Both the position numbers and the translations under genes were made by a program. A DNA stretch of 64,000 nt from CBDHCC01 sp965219235 (GTDB taxonomy: Bacteria > Pseudomonadota > Alphaproteobacteria > Sphingomonadales > Sphingomonadaceae), in the NCBI GenBank assembly GCA_965219235.1, contig OZ244721.1, positions 2,418,001 through 2,482,000 of the forward strand, in the 5' to 3' direction. The notes under the pieces are model-generated. The model saw only the letters and a program-made list of their open reading frames with translations. It did no database searches and had not been told where the DNA came from. Below, piece after piece: positions 33,180 to 42,393 of this stretch. The first letter of the stretch is position 1. Every line of letters begins with the position of its first letter.

Positions 33180-33263
33180 TGGATTGCCGCGTCGCTCCGC
33201 TCCTCGCAATGACGAATTGCCGTGACGTCATCCCGCTTGGTCGCGGCGGCGAGACGGGCTCCC

Positions 33264-34352
33264 CTACACCGCCCCCGCGATGACATCCGCCACCCGGGCC
33301 ATCGCCGCCGCCTCGCCGATCGTGATGCGGAGCGCGTGGGCGAGGCCCTGGTTCGGCAGCCAGCGGACGATCACGCCGGCCTCCATCAGCAGGCCGTAGG
33401 CGCGCTCGGCCGACAGGGCGCCCTCGAACAGCACCAGCAGGAAGTTGGCCCGGCTCGGCACCACCCGCACCCCGGCATTTCCGAGCGCGCGCATCCGCTC
33501 GGCGAAGCGGGCGCGCTCGCGCTCGTTGTGGGCGCGCGAACTCTCCACAAACGCGCGGTCGGCCACCGCCGCCGCCGCCGCCGCCTGCCCGCTCGCGGTG
33601 ACGTTGAACGGACCCCGGATGCGGTTCAGCGCGTCGACCACCGGGGCGGGGCCGGTCGCCCAGCCGACCCGCTCGCCCGCCAGGCCGTGGATCTTCGAGA
33701 AGGTGCGCGTGACGAGCACGTTGGGCGCCCACCCCGCCAGCGCCAGCGCGCCGTCGTCCTCGGCGGGCGGCACATACTCCGCATAGGCGCCGTCCAGCAC
33801 CAGCAGCACCTCGTCGGGCACGCCCGCGTGCAGCCGCGCGATCTCGGCGGCGGGGAGGAAGGTGCCGGTCGGGTTGTTCGGATTGGCGACGAACACCACC
33901 CGCGTGGCCGGCGTGATCGCGGCGATCAGGCCGTCGACGTCGGTGCCGTAGTCGAGGTCGGGCACCTCCACCGGCGTCGCCCCGGTCCGCCGGATGGCGA
34001 TCGGATAGACGGAAAAGCCGTAGCGCATGTGCAGCGCCTCGTCGCCCGGCCCGCAATAGGCGCTCGCGGCCAGCGTCAGCAGGTCGTCCGACCCCGTGCC
34101 GCACACGATCCGTTCCGCATGCGGCCCGTGCGCGTCCGCGATCGCCTGCCGCAGCGCGCGCGCGTCGGGATCGGGATAGGGGGCCGCGCTCCCGTCCCGC
34201 GCCGCCAGCGCCGCGCGCGCCGCCGGGGCGGTGCCGAGCGGGTTCTCGTTCGCCGACAGCTTGACCAGCGGCCGCCCGTCCGCGCCCGCCGACTTGCCGG
34301 GGACGTAGGCGTGGATCGCCTCGATCCAGGGCTTGGGCGCAGGTCCGGACAT
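33264..34352 (-). CDS. hisC: Histidinol-phosphate aminotransferase HisC
   Basis: HisC is the PLP enzyme that makes histidinol phosphate; such enzymes often also transaminate aromatic amino acids. The 362-residue product has the typical LVKLSANENPLGTAP start, NPNNPTGT, the PLP lysine in RTFSKIHGLAGERVGW and the C-terminal ALRITIG. The ATG at 34352 (MSGPAPKPWIEAIHAY) follows the repeat region. Divergent from metX. Confidence 0.92.
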   Translation of the reverse strand: MSGPAPKPWIEAIHAYVPGKSAGADGRPLVKLSANENPLGTAPAARAALAARDGSAAPYPDPDARALRQAIADAHGPHAERIVCGTGSDDLLTLAASAYCGPGDEALHMRYGFSVYPIAIRRTGATPVEVPDLDYGTDVDGLIAAITPATRVVFVANPNNPTGTFLPAAEIARLHAGVPDEVLLVLDGAYAEYVPPAEDDGALALAGWAPNVLVTRTFSKIHGLAGERVGWATGPAPVVDALNRIRGPFNVTASGQAAAAAAVADRAFVESSRAHNERERARFAERMRALGNAGVRVVPSRANFLLVLFEGALSAERAYGLLMEAGVIVRWLPNQGLAHALRITIGEAAAMARVADVIAGAV

Positions 34353-34374
34353 GAGCGCCTTATACGAGGCTACA

Positions 34375-34493
34375 CCCCTCCCTTCCAGGGAGGGGCTGGG
34401 GGTGGGTGGCGAGCGCCAGCGAGCCTCTCTCCGCCAAAGCCGCTCGGCTTCGCCTCGCACCCACCCCTTTATCCCCTCCCTGGAAGGGAGGGG
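34375..34493. repeat. Paired hairpin repeats between hisC and metX
   Basis: Hairpins CCCCTCCCTTCC-AGGGAGGGG (34375-34395) and CCCCTCCCTGGAAGGGAGGGG (34473-34493) bracket a GGGTGGGTGGCGAGC-type stretch. The same unit recurs at 36248, 40915 and 42394. It occupies the divergent promoter region of hisC and metX. Confidence 0.75.
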
Positions 34494-34542
34494 AGGCAGC
34501 CCGATTGACAACACCGCGGCCCGTCCGCACCCGGCCCTACCT

Positions 34543-35643
34543 ATGAACGACGCGCGCCTTGGCCTCGACCGCCGGGTCACACTGCCCGGCCCCTTGGTGC
34601 TGGACGGCGGCGGCACGCTGTCGCCCCTCACCATCGCCTATGAGACCTACGGCACTCCCGACAGCGATCGCTCCAACGCCATCCTGGTCTGCCATGCGCT
34701 CACCGGCGACCAGCACGCCGCCCATCCGAACCCTCGCACCGGCAAGCCAGGCTGGTGGCAGCGCATGATCGGACCCGGCCGACCGATCGACACCGATCGC
34801 CATCTGGTGGTGTGCGCCAACGTGATCGGCGGCTGCTCCGGCTCCACCGGCCCGTCGAGCGAGCGGCCGGACGGCACCCTCTGGGGCATGGACCTGCCGG
34901 TGCTGACGATCCCCGACATGGCGCGCACCCACCTGGCGCTGCTCGACCATCTCGAGGTCGCCCGGCTGCACGCGGTGGTCGGCGGGTCGATGGGCGGGAT
35001 GCAGGCGCTGGCGCTCGCGTCGGCCGCGCCGGAGCGCACCGCCGCGTGCGTCTGCGTGGCGTCTGCCGCGCGCCACTCGGCCCAGAACATCGCCTTCCAC
35101 GAGGTCGGGCGGCAGGCGATCATGGCCGATCCGAACTGGCGGGGCGGCCGCTACGACCCCGCCGACCCGCCCGCCAAGGGGCTGGCCGTCGCCCGCATGG
35201 CCGCGCACATCACCTACCTGTCGGAGGGCGGGCTGACCGAGAAGTTCGGCCGCCGCCTGCAGGACCGCGACGCCGCCGGCTTCGGCTTCGACGCCGATTT
35301 CCAGGTCGAAAGCTACCTGCGCCATCAGGGGCTGGCCTTCACCGGCCGCTTCGACGCCAACAGCTATCTCGCCATCACCCGCGCGATGGACTATTGGGAC
35401 CTGGGCGAGGCCCATGGCGGCGTGCTCGCCCGCGCCTTCGATCCGGGCACCCGCTTCTGCGTGGTCAGCTTCGACTCCGACTGGCTCTACCCCACGACCG
35501 AATCGCGCGGGATCGTGGCGGCGCTGAACGCGGCCGGCGCGCCGGCGAGCTTCGTCGAGCTGTCGTCCCCCTTCGGCCACGACGCCTTCCTGCTCGACAC
35601 GCCCGGCCTCGACCGGATCGTGGCGGGGTTCCTGACCGCATGA
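34543..35643 (+). CDS. metX: Homoserine O-acyltransferase MetX
   Basis: MetX activates homoserine for methionine synthesis. The 366-residue product has the alpha/beta-hydrolase triad regions: nucleophile VVGGSMGGMQALAL, Asp in SFDSDWLYPTTES and His in SSPFGHDAFLLD. The family stretch NVIGGCSGSTGPSS is also present. Whether the acyl donor is acetyl- or succinyl-CoA cannot be told here. The start ATG at 34543 (MNDARLGLDRRVTLPG) was chosen by the family start; the longer frame reads through the repeat. It overlaps metW by ATGA. Confidence 0.93.
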   Translation: MNDARLGLDRRVTLPGPLVLDGGGTLSPLTIAYETYGTPDSDRSNAILVCHALTGDQHAAHPNPRTGKPGWWQRMIGPGRPIDTDRHLVVCANVIGGCSGSTGPSSERPDGTLWGMDLPVLTIPDMARTHLALLDHLEVARLHAVVGGSMGGMQALALASAAPERTAACVCVASAARHSAQNIAFHEVGRQAIMADPNWRGGRYDPADPPAKGLAVARMAAHITYLSEGGLTEKFGRRLQDRDAAGFGFDADFQVESYLRHQGLAFTGRFDANSYLAITRAMDYWDLGEAHGGVLARAFDPGTRFCVVSFDSDWLYPTTESRGIVAALNAAGAPASFVELSSPFGHDAFLLDTPGLDRIVAGFLTA

Positions 35644-36233
35644 CGGTGTTGCGCCCGGATCTCGCGGTGATCGCGGACGCCATTCCCGGTGGAGCGCGCG
35701 TGCTGGATGTCGGCTGCGGGCGGGGCACGCTGATGGCCGCGCTGCGCGACCAGGGCTGCGACGTGCGCGGTCTGGAGATCGACGCCGAGCAGGTGAGCGA
35801 GGCCGTGGCGCGCGGGCTGGCGGTGGTGCAGGGCGACGCGGAGGTCGAGCTGGCGGGCTATCCCGCCGACGGCTTCGACGTGGCGGTGCTCAGCCAGACC
35901 TTGCAGACCGCGCGCCGCCCCGACCGGCTGGTGACGGCGCTGCTGCGGGTCGCGCCGGCCGTGTTCGTGAGCTTCCCGAACTTCGCCCATTGGCGGGTGC
36001 GCGCCTCGCTTGGGCTGGGCGGGCGGATGCCGGTGACCCGCGTGCTGCCGGACAGCTGGTACGCCACGCCCAACATCCACCACCTCACGATCGACGATTT
36101 CCGCGCCTTCTGCCGGGCCGAGGGGCTGGCGGTGGCGCGGTCCTGGTTCCTGGCCGGCGACCGCCCGCGCCCGGCCCGCGCCGCCAATCTGCTGGCCGAC
36201 CACGCGGTCTTCGAGTTGCGCCGCGCGACTTGA
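35640..36233 (+). CDS. metW: Methionine biosynthesis protein MetW
   Basis: The 197-residue product is a methyltransferase-fold protein of the MetW family: LDVGCGRGTLMAALRDQG, AVLSQTLQTARRPDRLV, SFPNFAHWRVRASLGLGGRM and WYATPNIHHLTIDDFRAFC. MetW partners MetX, and metXW pairs are usual in alphaproteobacteria. The ATG overlaps the metX stop as ATGA. Confidence 0.93.
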   Translation: MTVLRPDLAVIADAIPGGARVLDVGCGRGTLMAALRDQGCDVRGLEIDAEQVSEAVARGLAVVQGDAEVELAGYPADGFDVAVLSQTLQTARRPDRLVTALLRVAPAVFVSFPNFAHWRVRASLGLGGRMPVTRVLPDSWYATPNIHHLTIDDFRAFCRAEGLAVARSWFLAGDRPRPARAANLLADHAVFELRRAT

Positions 36234-36247
36234 GGGGGGCTGATCCT

Positions 36248-36369
36248 CCCCTCCCTTCCAGGGAGGGGATCGAGGGGTGGGTGGCGAAGGCGAAGCCGAG
36301 CCTGTTCGACCAAGAAGGGCTCGCCTTTGGCTCGCACCCACCCCCAACCCCTCCCTTTCAGGGAGGGGA
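36248..36369. repeat. Paired hairpin repeats between convergent genes
   Basis: Hairpins CCCCTCCCTTCCAGGGAGGGG (36248-36268) and CCCCTCCCTTTCAGGGAGGGG (ending near 36368) flank a GGGTGGGTGGCGAAGGCG-like spacer between the 3' ends of metW and the epimerase gene. Confidence 0.75.
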
Positions 36370-36375
36370 GAGCTG

Positions 36376-37233
36376 TCAACTCGGCGTCACCACCAGCCGG
36401 TACTCCGCGCTCTCCCCCGCCGGCAGCATCCGCCCGCCCGGCTTGTCGCTCATCTCGCCCGCGAACCCGGCCGGATCGGCGTGACCGACCCACGGCTCGA
36501 TGCACACGAAGCCCGCGCCCGGCTGCGTCCAGATCGCGAGCGTGTCGCTGTCAGGGAACGCCACCGTCAGGCTCGCCCCGCTGTCGTAGCGCACCGAGCG
36601 GCCGCGCACCGGCGACCAGACGAGCGCGTCCTGCTCGAACAGGGCGTCGCGCAGGGTCAGCCCCCGGCCGTCGAGCGGGCTCGGCCGCCGCTCGGGCGCG
36701 ATCAGGCCGTCGGGCCGGATCACGAGCAGCTCGCCGGGTTCGTCGTCGGCGAACATGATGGTGGAGGCGTCCCGCTCGCCGCCCGGCTGCGGCCAGGCGA
36801 AGGCGGGGTGGAAGCCGAAGGAGTGGGGCATCGGCCGGTCGCCGGTGTTGGTGACGGTCGCGGTCGTCTCCAGCCGGTCGGAGAGCGCGTGGACCACGTC
36901 GAGCGTCCAGTCGAACGGATAGTGAGCGCGGGTGTCGGCGGACGAGGCAAGGCGGAAGTGCGCGGCGGCGGCGCTCGCCTCGACCAGCGCGAACTCGGCA
37001 TGGCGGGCGAGGCCGTGCTTGGGCATGGGATAGGCGCGCCCGTCCACCCGCACCGTGTCGTCCGCCACCCGGCCGATGACCGGGAACAGGATGGGCGCAT
37101 GGCCCTGCCAGTGATCCGGCGCGGCCGGCGTCATCCGCTCCTCGCCGTCAAGGGTGAGGGAACGCAGCTCCGCGCCGGTGGGGGCGATGGCGGCGGTGAG
37201 GGGGCCGTGGGAGAGGTGGATGAGGTCGGTCAT
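36376..37233 (-). CDS. Aldose 1-epimerase family protein
   Basis: The 285-residue product is of the galactose-mutarotase fold. The two His regions (PMPKHGLARHAEFAL and HSFGFHPAFAWPQPG) and the catalytic Glu region (GFVCIEPWVGHADP) are present. It interconverts alpha and beta sugar anomers; the substrate is unknown and may be a hexose phosphate. The start ATG is at 37233 (MTDLIHLSHGPLTA); the longer frame crosses a repeat. Confidence 0.87.
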   Translation of the reverse strand: MTDLIHLSHGPLTAAIAPTGAELRSLTLDGEERMTPAAPDHWQGHAPILFPVIGRVADDTVRVDGRAYPMPKHGLARHAEFALVEASAAAAHFRLASSADTRAHYPFDWTLDVVHALSDRLETTATVTNTGDRPMPHSFGFHPAFAWPQPGGERDASTIMFADDEPGELLVIRPDGLIAPERRPSPLDGRGLTLRDALFEQDALVWSPVRGRSVRYDSGASLTVAFPDSDTLAIWTQPGAGFVCIEPWVGHADPAGFAGEMSDKPGGRMLPAGESAEYRLVVTPS

Positions 37234-37238
37234 CGTAG

Positions 37239-37363
37239 CCCTCTCCCCTTCAGGGGAGAGGAAGGAGCCGCGCAGCGGCGGGAGGAGAGGGGAACGCACC
37301 GGAGAGCTTCCGCGCCAAGCGGAACCACCCCTCTCCCAACCCTCTCCCCTGAAGGGGAGAGGG
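37239..37363. repeat. Paired CCCTCTCCCCT hairpin repeats
   Basis: Hairpins at 37239-37261 and 37340-37363, joined by a GGAAGGAGCCGCGCAGCGGCGG-like stretch, lie between pheT's stop and the epimerase start. They are the only candidate end for the pheS-pheT transcript. Confidence 0.75.
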
Positions 37364-37377
37364 CTTGCCCCTGCCCC

Positions 37378-39771
37378 TCACCCACGCAGCACCGCTCCCA
37401 CTTTCGCGGCCGCCGCGACGATGCGGTCCGACAGCGCGGTCAGTTCGTCCTCGGTGAAGCTCTTCGCTCCGGGTTGCATCGTCACCTCCACGGCCAGGCT
37501 GACCTGTCCCTCGGGAACGCCCGAACCGGCGAAACGGTCGAACACGCGGGCGTCGGTGATGAGCGCCTTGTCTGCGCCCCGCACCGCGCGCACCAGATCG
37601 GCGGCAGGACGGTCCTCGGGCACCAAAAAGGCGAAGTCGCGCGTCACCGGCTGGAGTGCCGGCGGGCGGAAGGGCGGGCGGCGACGGTCGCCGGCGCGCG
37701 GAACGGGCAGCGCGTCCAGGAACAGCTCGGCGGCGATCACCGGCCCGTCCGTGTCGAACGCCGCCAGCACGGCCGGGTGCAGCTCGCCGAAGCGCGCCAG
37801 CACCGTCTTCGGCCCGAGCCTGAGCGTCGCCGAGCGGCCGGGGTGGAAGGCGTCGCCCGCGCGCTCTGTCTCCAGGGCCATCGCCATCAGCCTGTCCACC
37901 GGCGCGCCCGCCTCCGCCAGCAGCGCCTCCGCCTCCGCCTTGGCGTCGAAGGCGTCGAACGGCTGGGCCTTGCCGGTGCGCCAGCCGCGCCCGGTGCGCT
38001 CGCCGGCCAGCAGCAGCGCCAGCGTGTCGTGCTCGCCCCCTCCCTCTCCGGCGCCAAGATAGCGCCGCCCGATCTCGAACAGCCGCACGGAGGTTGCCCC
38101 CCGGTCGCGGTTGCGCTTGGCCGCCGACAGCAGGCCGGGGATCAGCGAGGGCCGCATCGCCACCATCTCCTGGCTGATCGGGTTGGCGAGCCGGTGCGCG
38201 GCGCCCCCGAATGGCTCGGCCTCGGCGTCGGACAGGAAGCTCCAGGTGATCGCCTCGGTCAGCCCGCGCGCGGCGGCGGCCCGGCGCAGGCGGCGCTCGA
38301 TCCGCTGGGCGGGCGTGGCGGTCGGGCGGGCGACGCCGTCCGGGCGCGGCAGCGGCACGGCGGCGACCCGGTCGAGGCCCTCGATCCGCAGCACCTCCTC
38401 GACCAGATCGGCCGGTCCTTCCACATCGCGCCGCCAGGAGGGACGTTCCACGTGGAACATTCCGTCGCGCGGCTCGACCGTGAAGCCGAGCGCCGTCAGG
38501 ATCGCCCGCTGCCGCTCCGGCTCCACCTTGAGACCGCCCAGCCGCTCGCACAGGCCGGGATCGTAGGCGATGGTGCGGCTCAGGTCCGGCGGCGCTCCGG
38601 CGCGGGTCGGCGCGCTCGCCTCGCCCCCGCACAGCCGCACCACCAGCTCGGTCGCGATCGCCAGCCCGTCATCCAGGAACGCCGGGTCCACGCCGCGCTC
38701 GAACCGGGTGCGCGCATCGGAGGTCAGCCCCAGCGCCTGGCCGGTGCGCGCCACCGCCTCGGGCTCGAAATAGGCGCACTCGATCAGCACGTCGGTGGTG
38801 GACGGCTGCGCCCCTGACGCCGCCCCGCCCATGATGCCGGCGATGTCATGGACGTGGAGGTCGTCCGCGATGACGGTCATCGGCGGCCGGAGCGTGTAGG
38901 TGCGTCCGTTCAGCGCCTCCACCGTCTCGCCCTCCGCCGCCTCTCGCGCCACCAGCGGCCCGCTGAGCGTCGCGCGGTCATAGACGTGCAGCGGCCGGCC
39001 GAGGTCGAGCATGACGTAGTTGGTGACGTCGACGAGCGCGCTGATCGGCTTCTGCCCCACCGACAGCAGCCGCCGGCGCAGCCAGTCGGGCGAGGGGCCG
39101 TTGGTCACGCCGGTGACGGCCGTCGCGTAGAAGGCGGGGCAGCCGTCCGTCTCCGTCCGCACCTCCGGTCCCGGGGCGGTCCCGGCGAACTCCGGCACGG
39201 TGAGTGGTCTCAACGTCCCCAGCCCCGCCGCCGCCAGGTCGCGGGCGAGGCCGCGAACGCCCATGCAGTCCTGCCGGTTGGGCGTGATCGCCACGTCGAT
39301 CATCGCCTCGCCCAAGCCCGCCCAGTCGGCGTAGCTCTCGCCCACCGGCGCGTCGCCCGGCAGCTCCAATATGCCGTCGCCCTCCGCGCCCGTGCCCAGC
39401 TCGGTGGCCGAGCACATCATGCCGTGGCTCTCCACGCCCCGGATGACGGCGACGCGCAGCTCCAGGCCGTTGGCCGGCACCACCGCGCCGGGTGGGCCGA
39501 ACACGCCGGTCATGCCCGCGCGCGCGTTGGGCGCGCCGCAGACCACCGCCACCGCTCCGTCGCCCGCATCGACGCAGAGCAGCCGCAGCTTGTCGGCGTT
39601 CGGGTGCGGCTCGGCCGTCAGCACGCGCGCGACCTTGAAGGCGGAGAGCGCCTCGCCCGGCCGCTCGATCCCTTCCACCTCATGCCCGATGGCGGTCAGC
39701 CGCTCGGCGACCTGTTCCACCGCGGCGTCGAACTCCAGGTGGTCGGCGAGCCAGTCCAAGGTCAACTTCAT
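37378..39771 (-). CDS. pheT: Phenylalanine-tRNA ligase beta subunit
   Basis: The 797-residue product has the N-terminal tRNA-binding (EMAP-like) domain (VLTAEPHPNADKLRLLCVDA), the B3/B4 editing domain (SALVDVTNYVMLDLGRPLH), B5 (RRDVEGPADLVEEVLRIEGL) and the C-terminal anticodon-binding domain (FDRFAGSGVPEGQVSLAVEV). It forms an alpha2-beta2 enzyme with PheS. The ATG at 39771 overlaps the pheS stop as ATGA. A parS-like site lies within the gene at 38444, where it encodes MFHVERP. Confidence 0.96.
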   Translation of the reverse strand: MKLTLDWLADHLEFDAAVEQVAERLTAIGHEVEGIERPGEALSAFKVARVLTAEPHPNADKLRLLCVDAGDGAVAVVCGAPNARAGMTGVFGPPGAVVPANGLELRVAVIRGVESHGMMCSATELGTGAEGDGILELPGDAPVGESYADWAGLGEAMIDVAITPNRQDCMGVRGLARDLAAAGLGTLRPLTVPEFAGTAPGPEVRTETDGCPAFYATAVTGVTNGPSPDWLRRRLLSVGQKPISALVDVTNYVMLDLGRPLHVYDRATLSGPLVAREAAEGETVEALNGRTYTLRPPMTVIADDLHVHDIAGIMGGAASGAQPSTTDVLIECAYFEPEAVARTGQALGLTSDARTRFERGVDPAFLDDGLAIATELVVRLCGGEASAPTRAGAPPDLSRTIAYDPGLCERLGGLKVEPERQRAILTALGFTVEPRDGMFHVERPSWRRDVEGPADLVEEVLRIEGLDRVAAVPLPRPDGVARPTATPAQRIERRLRRAAAARGLTEAITWSFLSDAEAEPFGGAAHRLANPISQEMVAMRPSLIPGLLSAAKRNRDRGATSVRLFEIGRRYLGAGEGGGEHDTLALLLAGERTGRGWRTGKAQPFDAFDAKAEAEALLAEAGAPVDRLMAMALETERAGDAFHPGRSATLRLGPKTVLARFGELHPAVLAAFDTDGPVIAAELFLDALPVPRAGDRRRPPFRPPALQPVTRDFAFLVPEDRPAADLVRAVRGADKALITDARVFDRFAGSGVPEGQVSLAVEVTMQPGAKSFTEDELTALSDRIVAAAAKVGAVLRG
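38444..38459. promoter_or_regulatory. parS-like ParB binding site (degenerate)
   Basis: CGTTCCACGTGGAACA contains the perfect 14-base palindrome GTTCCACGTGGAAC. It differs from the TGTTTCACGTGAAACA consensus at three positions. It lies inside pheT. Together with the sites at 47304 and 62997 it suggests a centromere-like cluster. Confidence 0.5.
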
Positions 39772-40853
39772 GCCCCCACTCCCCCGCTGAGCGTGGGCAC
39801 GTCGAGCGCCGAGACCCCGTAATGCGCCAGCCAGCGCTGGTCGCCGTCGAAATAGGCGCGCAGGTCCTCCATCCCGTATTTCAGCATGGCGAGCCGGTCG
39901 ATGCCGACCCCGAAGGCGAAGCCCTGCCACTCGTCCGGGTCGAGGTCGCAGGCGGTGAGCACGGCCGGGTGGACCATGCCGGACCCGAGCAGCTCCAGCC
40001 AGCCGCCGCCCGGCGCGTTCGGGTCGCCACCGATCACGCGCTGGCCGTGGACCATCGTCCAGGCGACATCGACCTCCGCGGACGGCTCGGTGAAGGGGAA
40101 GTAGGAGGGGCGCAGGCGCAGTTCGACGTCGTCACGCTCGAAGAACGCGGCCAGAAAGGTCTGCAGCGTCCATTTCAGGTGGCCCATATGGATGCCCCGG
40201 TCGATCACCAGCCCCTCGACCTGGTGGAACATGGGCGTGTGGGTGGCGTCGCTGTCGGAGCGGTAGACGCGGCCCGGCGCGATCACGCGATGGGGCGGCG
40301 GTCCACTCATCATCGCGCGGATCTGGACGGGGGAGGTGTGGGTGCGGAGCACACGCGGCTCCGGCCCCTCCTCGTCCAGATAGAAGGTGTCGTGCATCGC
40401 GCGCGCGGGATGGGTTTCGGGAATGTTGAGGGCGGAGAAATTGTGCCACTGGCTCTCGATCTCCGGCCCGGCGGCGACGGAGAAGCCCAGATCGGCGAAG
40501 ATCTCGGCGAGCTCGTCCGTCACTTGGCTGACCGGGTGAATGCGACCGGCGGGCTGGCGATCGGCAGGCAGCGAGAGGTCGATGCGTTCCGAGGCAAGGC
40601 GCTGGGTGAGCGCGTCGGCCTCCAGCGCGGCTTTCTGTGCGGAGAGCGCGGCGGCCACCTCCTCGCGCAGCGCCTGGATGGCCGGGCCGGCGCTCTGCCG
40701 CTCCTCCGGGCGCATCCGTCCGAGCGTCTTGAGCAGCGCGGAGACCGACCCCTGCTTGCCCAACGCCTCGACGCGGAGCGCCTCGACGGCCGCGAGATCG
40801 CCGGCGGCGCCGATGCGGGGGAGGAGATCGGCGCGGAGGGTGGCGGGGGTCAT
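39768..40853 (-). CDS. pheS: Phenylalanine-tRNA ligase alpha subunit
   Basis: PheS is the catalytic subunit that charges tRNA-Phe. The 361-residue product has an N-terminal coiled-coil arm, then class II synthetase motifs: HPARAMHDTFYLDE, LRTHTSPVQIRAMM, RVYRSDSDATHTPMFHQVEG and the motif-3 region GFAFGVGIDRLAML. It begins MTPATLRADLLPRIG. It is coupled to pheT by a 4-base overlap. No leader peptide is seen upstream, only repeats. Confidence 0.96.
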   Translation of the reverse strand: MTPATLRADLLPRIGAAGDLAAVEALRVEALGKQGSVSALLKTLGRMRPEERQSAGPAIQALREEVAAALSAQKAALEADALTQRLASERIDLSLPADRQPAGRIHPVSQVTDELAEIFADLGFSVAAGPEIESQWHNFSALNIPETHPARAMHDTFYLDEEGPEPRVLRTHTSPVQIRAMMSGPPPHRVIAPGRVYRSDSDATHTPMFHQVEGLVIDRGIHMGHLKWTLQTFLAAFFERDDVELRLRPSYFPFTEPSAEVDVAWTMVHGQRVIGGDPNAPGGGWLELLGSGMVHPAVLTACDLDPDEWQGFAFGVGIDRLAMLKYGMEDLRAYFDGDQRWLAHYGVSALDVPTLSGGVGA

Positions 40854-40867
40854 GGAGTGGCCTTATC

Positions 40868-41049
40868 CTCCCCAAGCTCGCTTGGGGAGGGGGAGCGGGG
40901 TGCAGCCAACAACTCCCCTCCCTGCAAGGGAGGGGTCGGGGGTGGGTGCGAGCAAAGCGAGCCCCCGGAGGCTGCTCCGCGCCCGAACCTGCGCAAGCTT
41001 GGCTTCGCCATCGCCACCCACCCCCGACCCCTCCCTTGCAGGGAGGGGA
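40868..41049. repeat. Three hairpin repeats between pheS and the nucleoside transporter
   Basis: Hairpins CTCCCCAAGC-GCTTGGGGAG (40868-40889), CCCCTCCCTGCAAGGGAGGGG (40915-40935) and CCCCTCCCTTGCAGGGAGGGG (41028-41048) lie in tandem around a GGGTGGGTGCGAGC-like spacer. The pheS promoter must be at the left end or within them. Confidence 0.75.
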
Positions 41050-41053
41050 GTTC

Positions 41054-42304
41054 TCATAGCGCCAGCGCCAACCCCGCCAGGGCTGCCGAGAGCAGGTTCG
41101 CCAAACTCCCCGCCACCAGCGCCCGGATGCCCAGCCGCGCGATCATCGCCCGCTGCGATGGCGCCAGCCCTCCCGTCACGGCCAGCTGGATGGCGATGCT
41201 CAAGAAGTTGGCGAAGCCGCACAGCGCGAAGGTGACGATCGCCACCGTGACCGCGCTCAGGCCCGGTGTCGCGCCCAGTTCGATGAACGCCACGAACTCG
41301 TTGAGCACCAGCTTGGTCCCGAACAGCCCGCCGGCGCGCGCCGCCTCCTCCCACGGCACGCCGGCCAGGTAGAGGAAGGGGGCGAACAGCGTGCCCAGGA
41401 TCTGCTGAAAAGACAGATCCGGCAGCCCGACCCACGCCCCCACGCCGCCCAGCAGACCATTGGCCAGCGCCACGAGCGCCACGAAGGCCAGCACGGTGGC
41501 CCCGACCGCCACCGCCAGCTTCACGCCGGTCGCCGCGCCATTGGCGGCTGCCATGATAATGGTCGTGGCCCGCTCCTCGCCCATATCGAGGTCCAGTGCG
41601 GCGGGCTCCACGATCGCCAGGCCGCGTGCGTCCGGCATCATGATCTTGGCCATCAGGATGCCGCCCGGCGCGGCCATGAAGCTCGCCGCCAGCAGATAGG
41701 GCAGCGCGGTCGGCCCCAGCAGCGTGGCGTAGGCGGCCAGGATGGTGCCCGCCACGCCCGCCATGCCGACGGTCATGACGGTGAACAGCTGCGGCGCGCT
41801 CAGGCTCGCCAGATAGGGCCGGATGACGAGCGGGCTCTCCGACTGGCCGACGAAGATGTTGGCCGCCGCGCACAGGCTCTCCACCTTCGTGATGCCGGTC
41901 ACGACCCGGATGCCGCCGCCGACCCAGCGCACCACGAACTGCATGACGCCGAGGTGGTAGAGCACGGCCACGAGGCTCGCGAAGAAGATGATGACCGGCA
42001 GTGCCGCGATGGCGAAGCTGTTGCCGCCCACCTCCGGCGCGGCCAGCGGCCCGAACAGGAAGGCGGTGCCGGCACCCGCATAGCCGAGCAGGTTCGACAC
42101 CCCCCGGCTCATTGCCCCGATCACCGCCCGCCCCGCGCCGGTGTGGAGCACCAGGAGCGCGATGCCGGCCTGCAACGCGAAGGCCGCCCCGACCACGCGC
42201 AAGCGGATGGCGCGGCGGTCGCTCGACAGCAGCACGGCGAGCGCCAGGATGGCGACCACGCCGAGCAGTCCCCGCCACGGGCCGAGTTGGTCGAGTGCGC
42301 GCAT
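41054..42304 (-). CDS. Concentrative nucleoside transporter (NupC/CNT family)
   Basis: The 416-residue inner-membrane protein has about ten spans and CNT signatures: VGGNSFAIAALPVIIFFASL, VESLCAAANIFVGQSESPLV, FVAFIELGATPGLS and ALCGFANFLSIAIQLA. It couples nucleoside uptake to H+ or Na+. It begins MRALDQLGPWRGLLG. It appears to be a single-gene unit flanked by repeats on both sides. Confidence 0.92.
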   Translation of the reverse strand: MRALDQLGPWRGLLGVVAILALAVLLSSDRRAIRLRVVGAAFALQAGIALLVLHTGAGRAVIGAMSRGVSNLLGYAGAGTAFLFGPLAAPEVGGNSFAIAALPVIIFFASLVAVLYHLGVMQFVVRWVGGGIRVVTGITKVESLCAAANIFVGQSESPLVIRPYLASLSAPQLFTVMTVGMAGVAGTILAAYATLLGPTALPYLLAASFMAAPGGILMAKIMMPDARGLAIVEPAALDLDMGEERATTIIMAAANGAATGVKLAVAVGATVLAFVALVALANGLLGGVGAWVGLPDLSFQQILGTLFAPFLYLAGVPWEEAARAGGLFGTKLVLNEFVAFIELGATPGLSAVTVAIVTFALCGFANFLSIAIQLAVTGGLAPSQRAMIARLGIRALVAGSLANLLSAALAGLALAL

Positions 42305-42393
42305 GGTGGTCCCCCTAGTCGGCGCGCGACCATAGCGGCTGGCGGACGCGTGACCAGTGTGGAGGGCCAGTTGAAACTGGGAGCCGATCTCCT

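Noticed and set aside
34480..34542. SAM riboswitch upstream of metX
   Set aside because: The space is mostly a hairpin repeat and too short; no SAM-II or other riboswitch core is visible.
40854..41050. Attenuator or leader peptide for pheS-pheT
   Set aside because: No Phe-rich short ORF is present; the space consists of three dispersed hairpin repeats.
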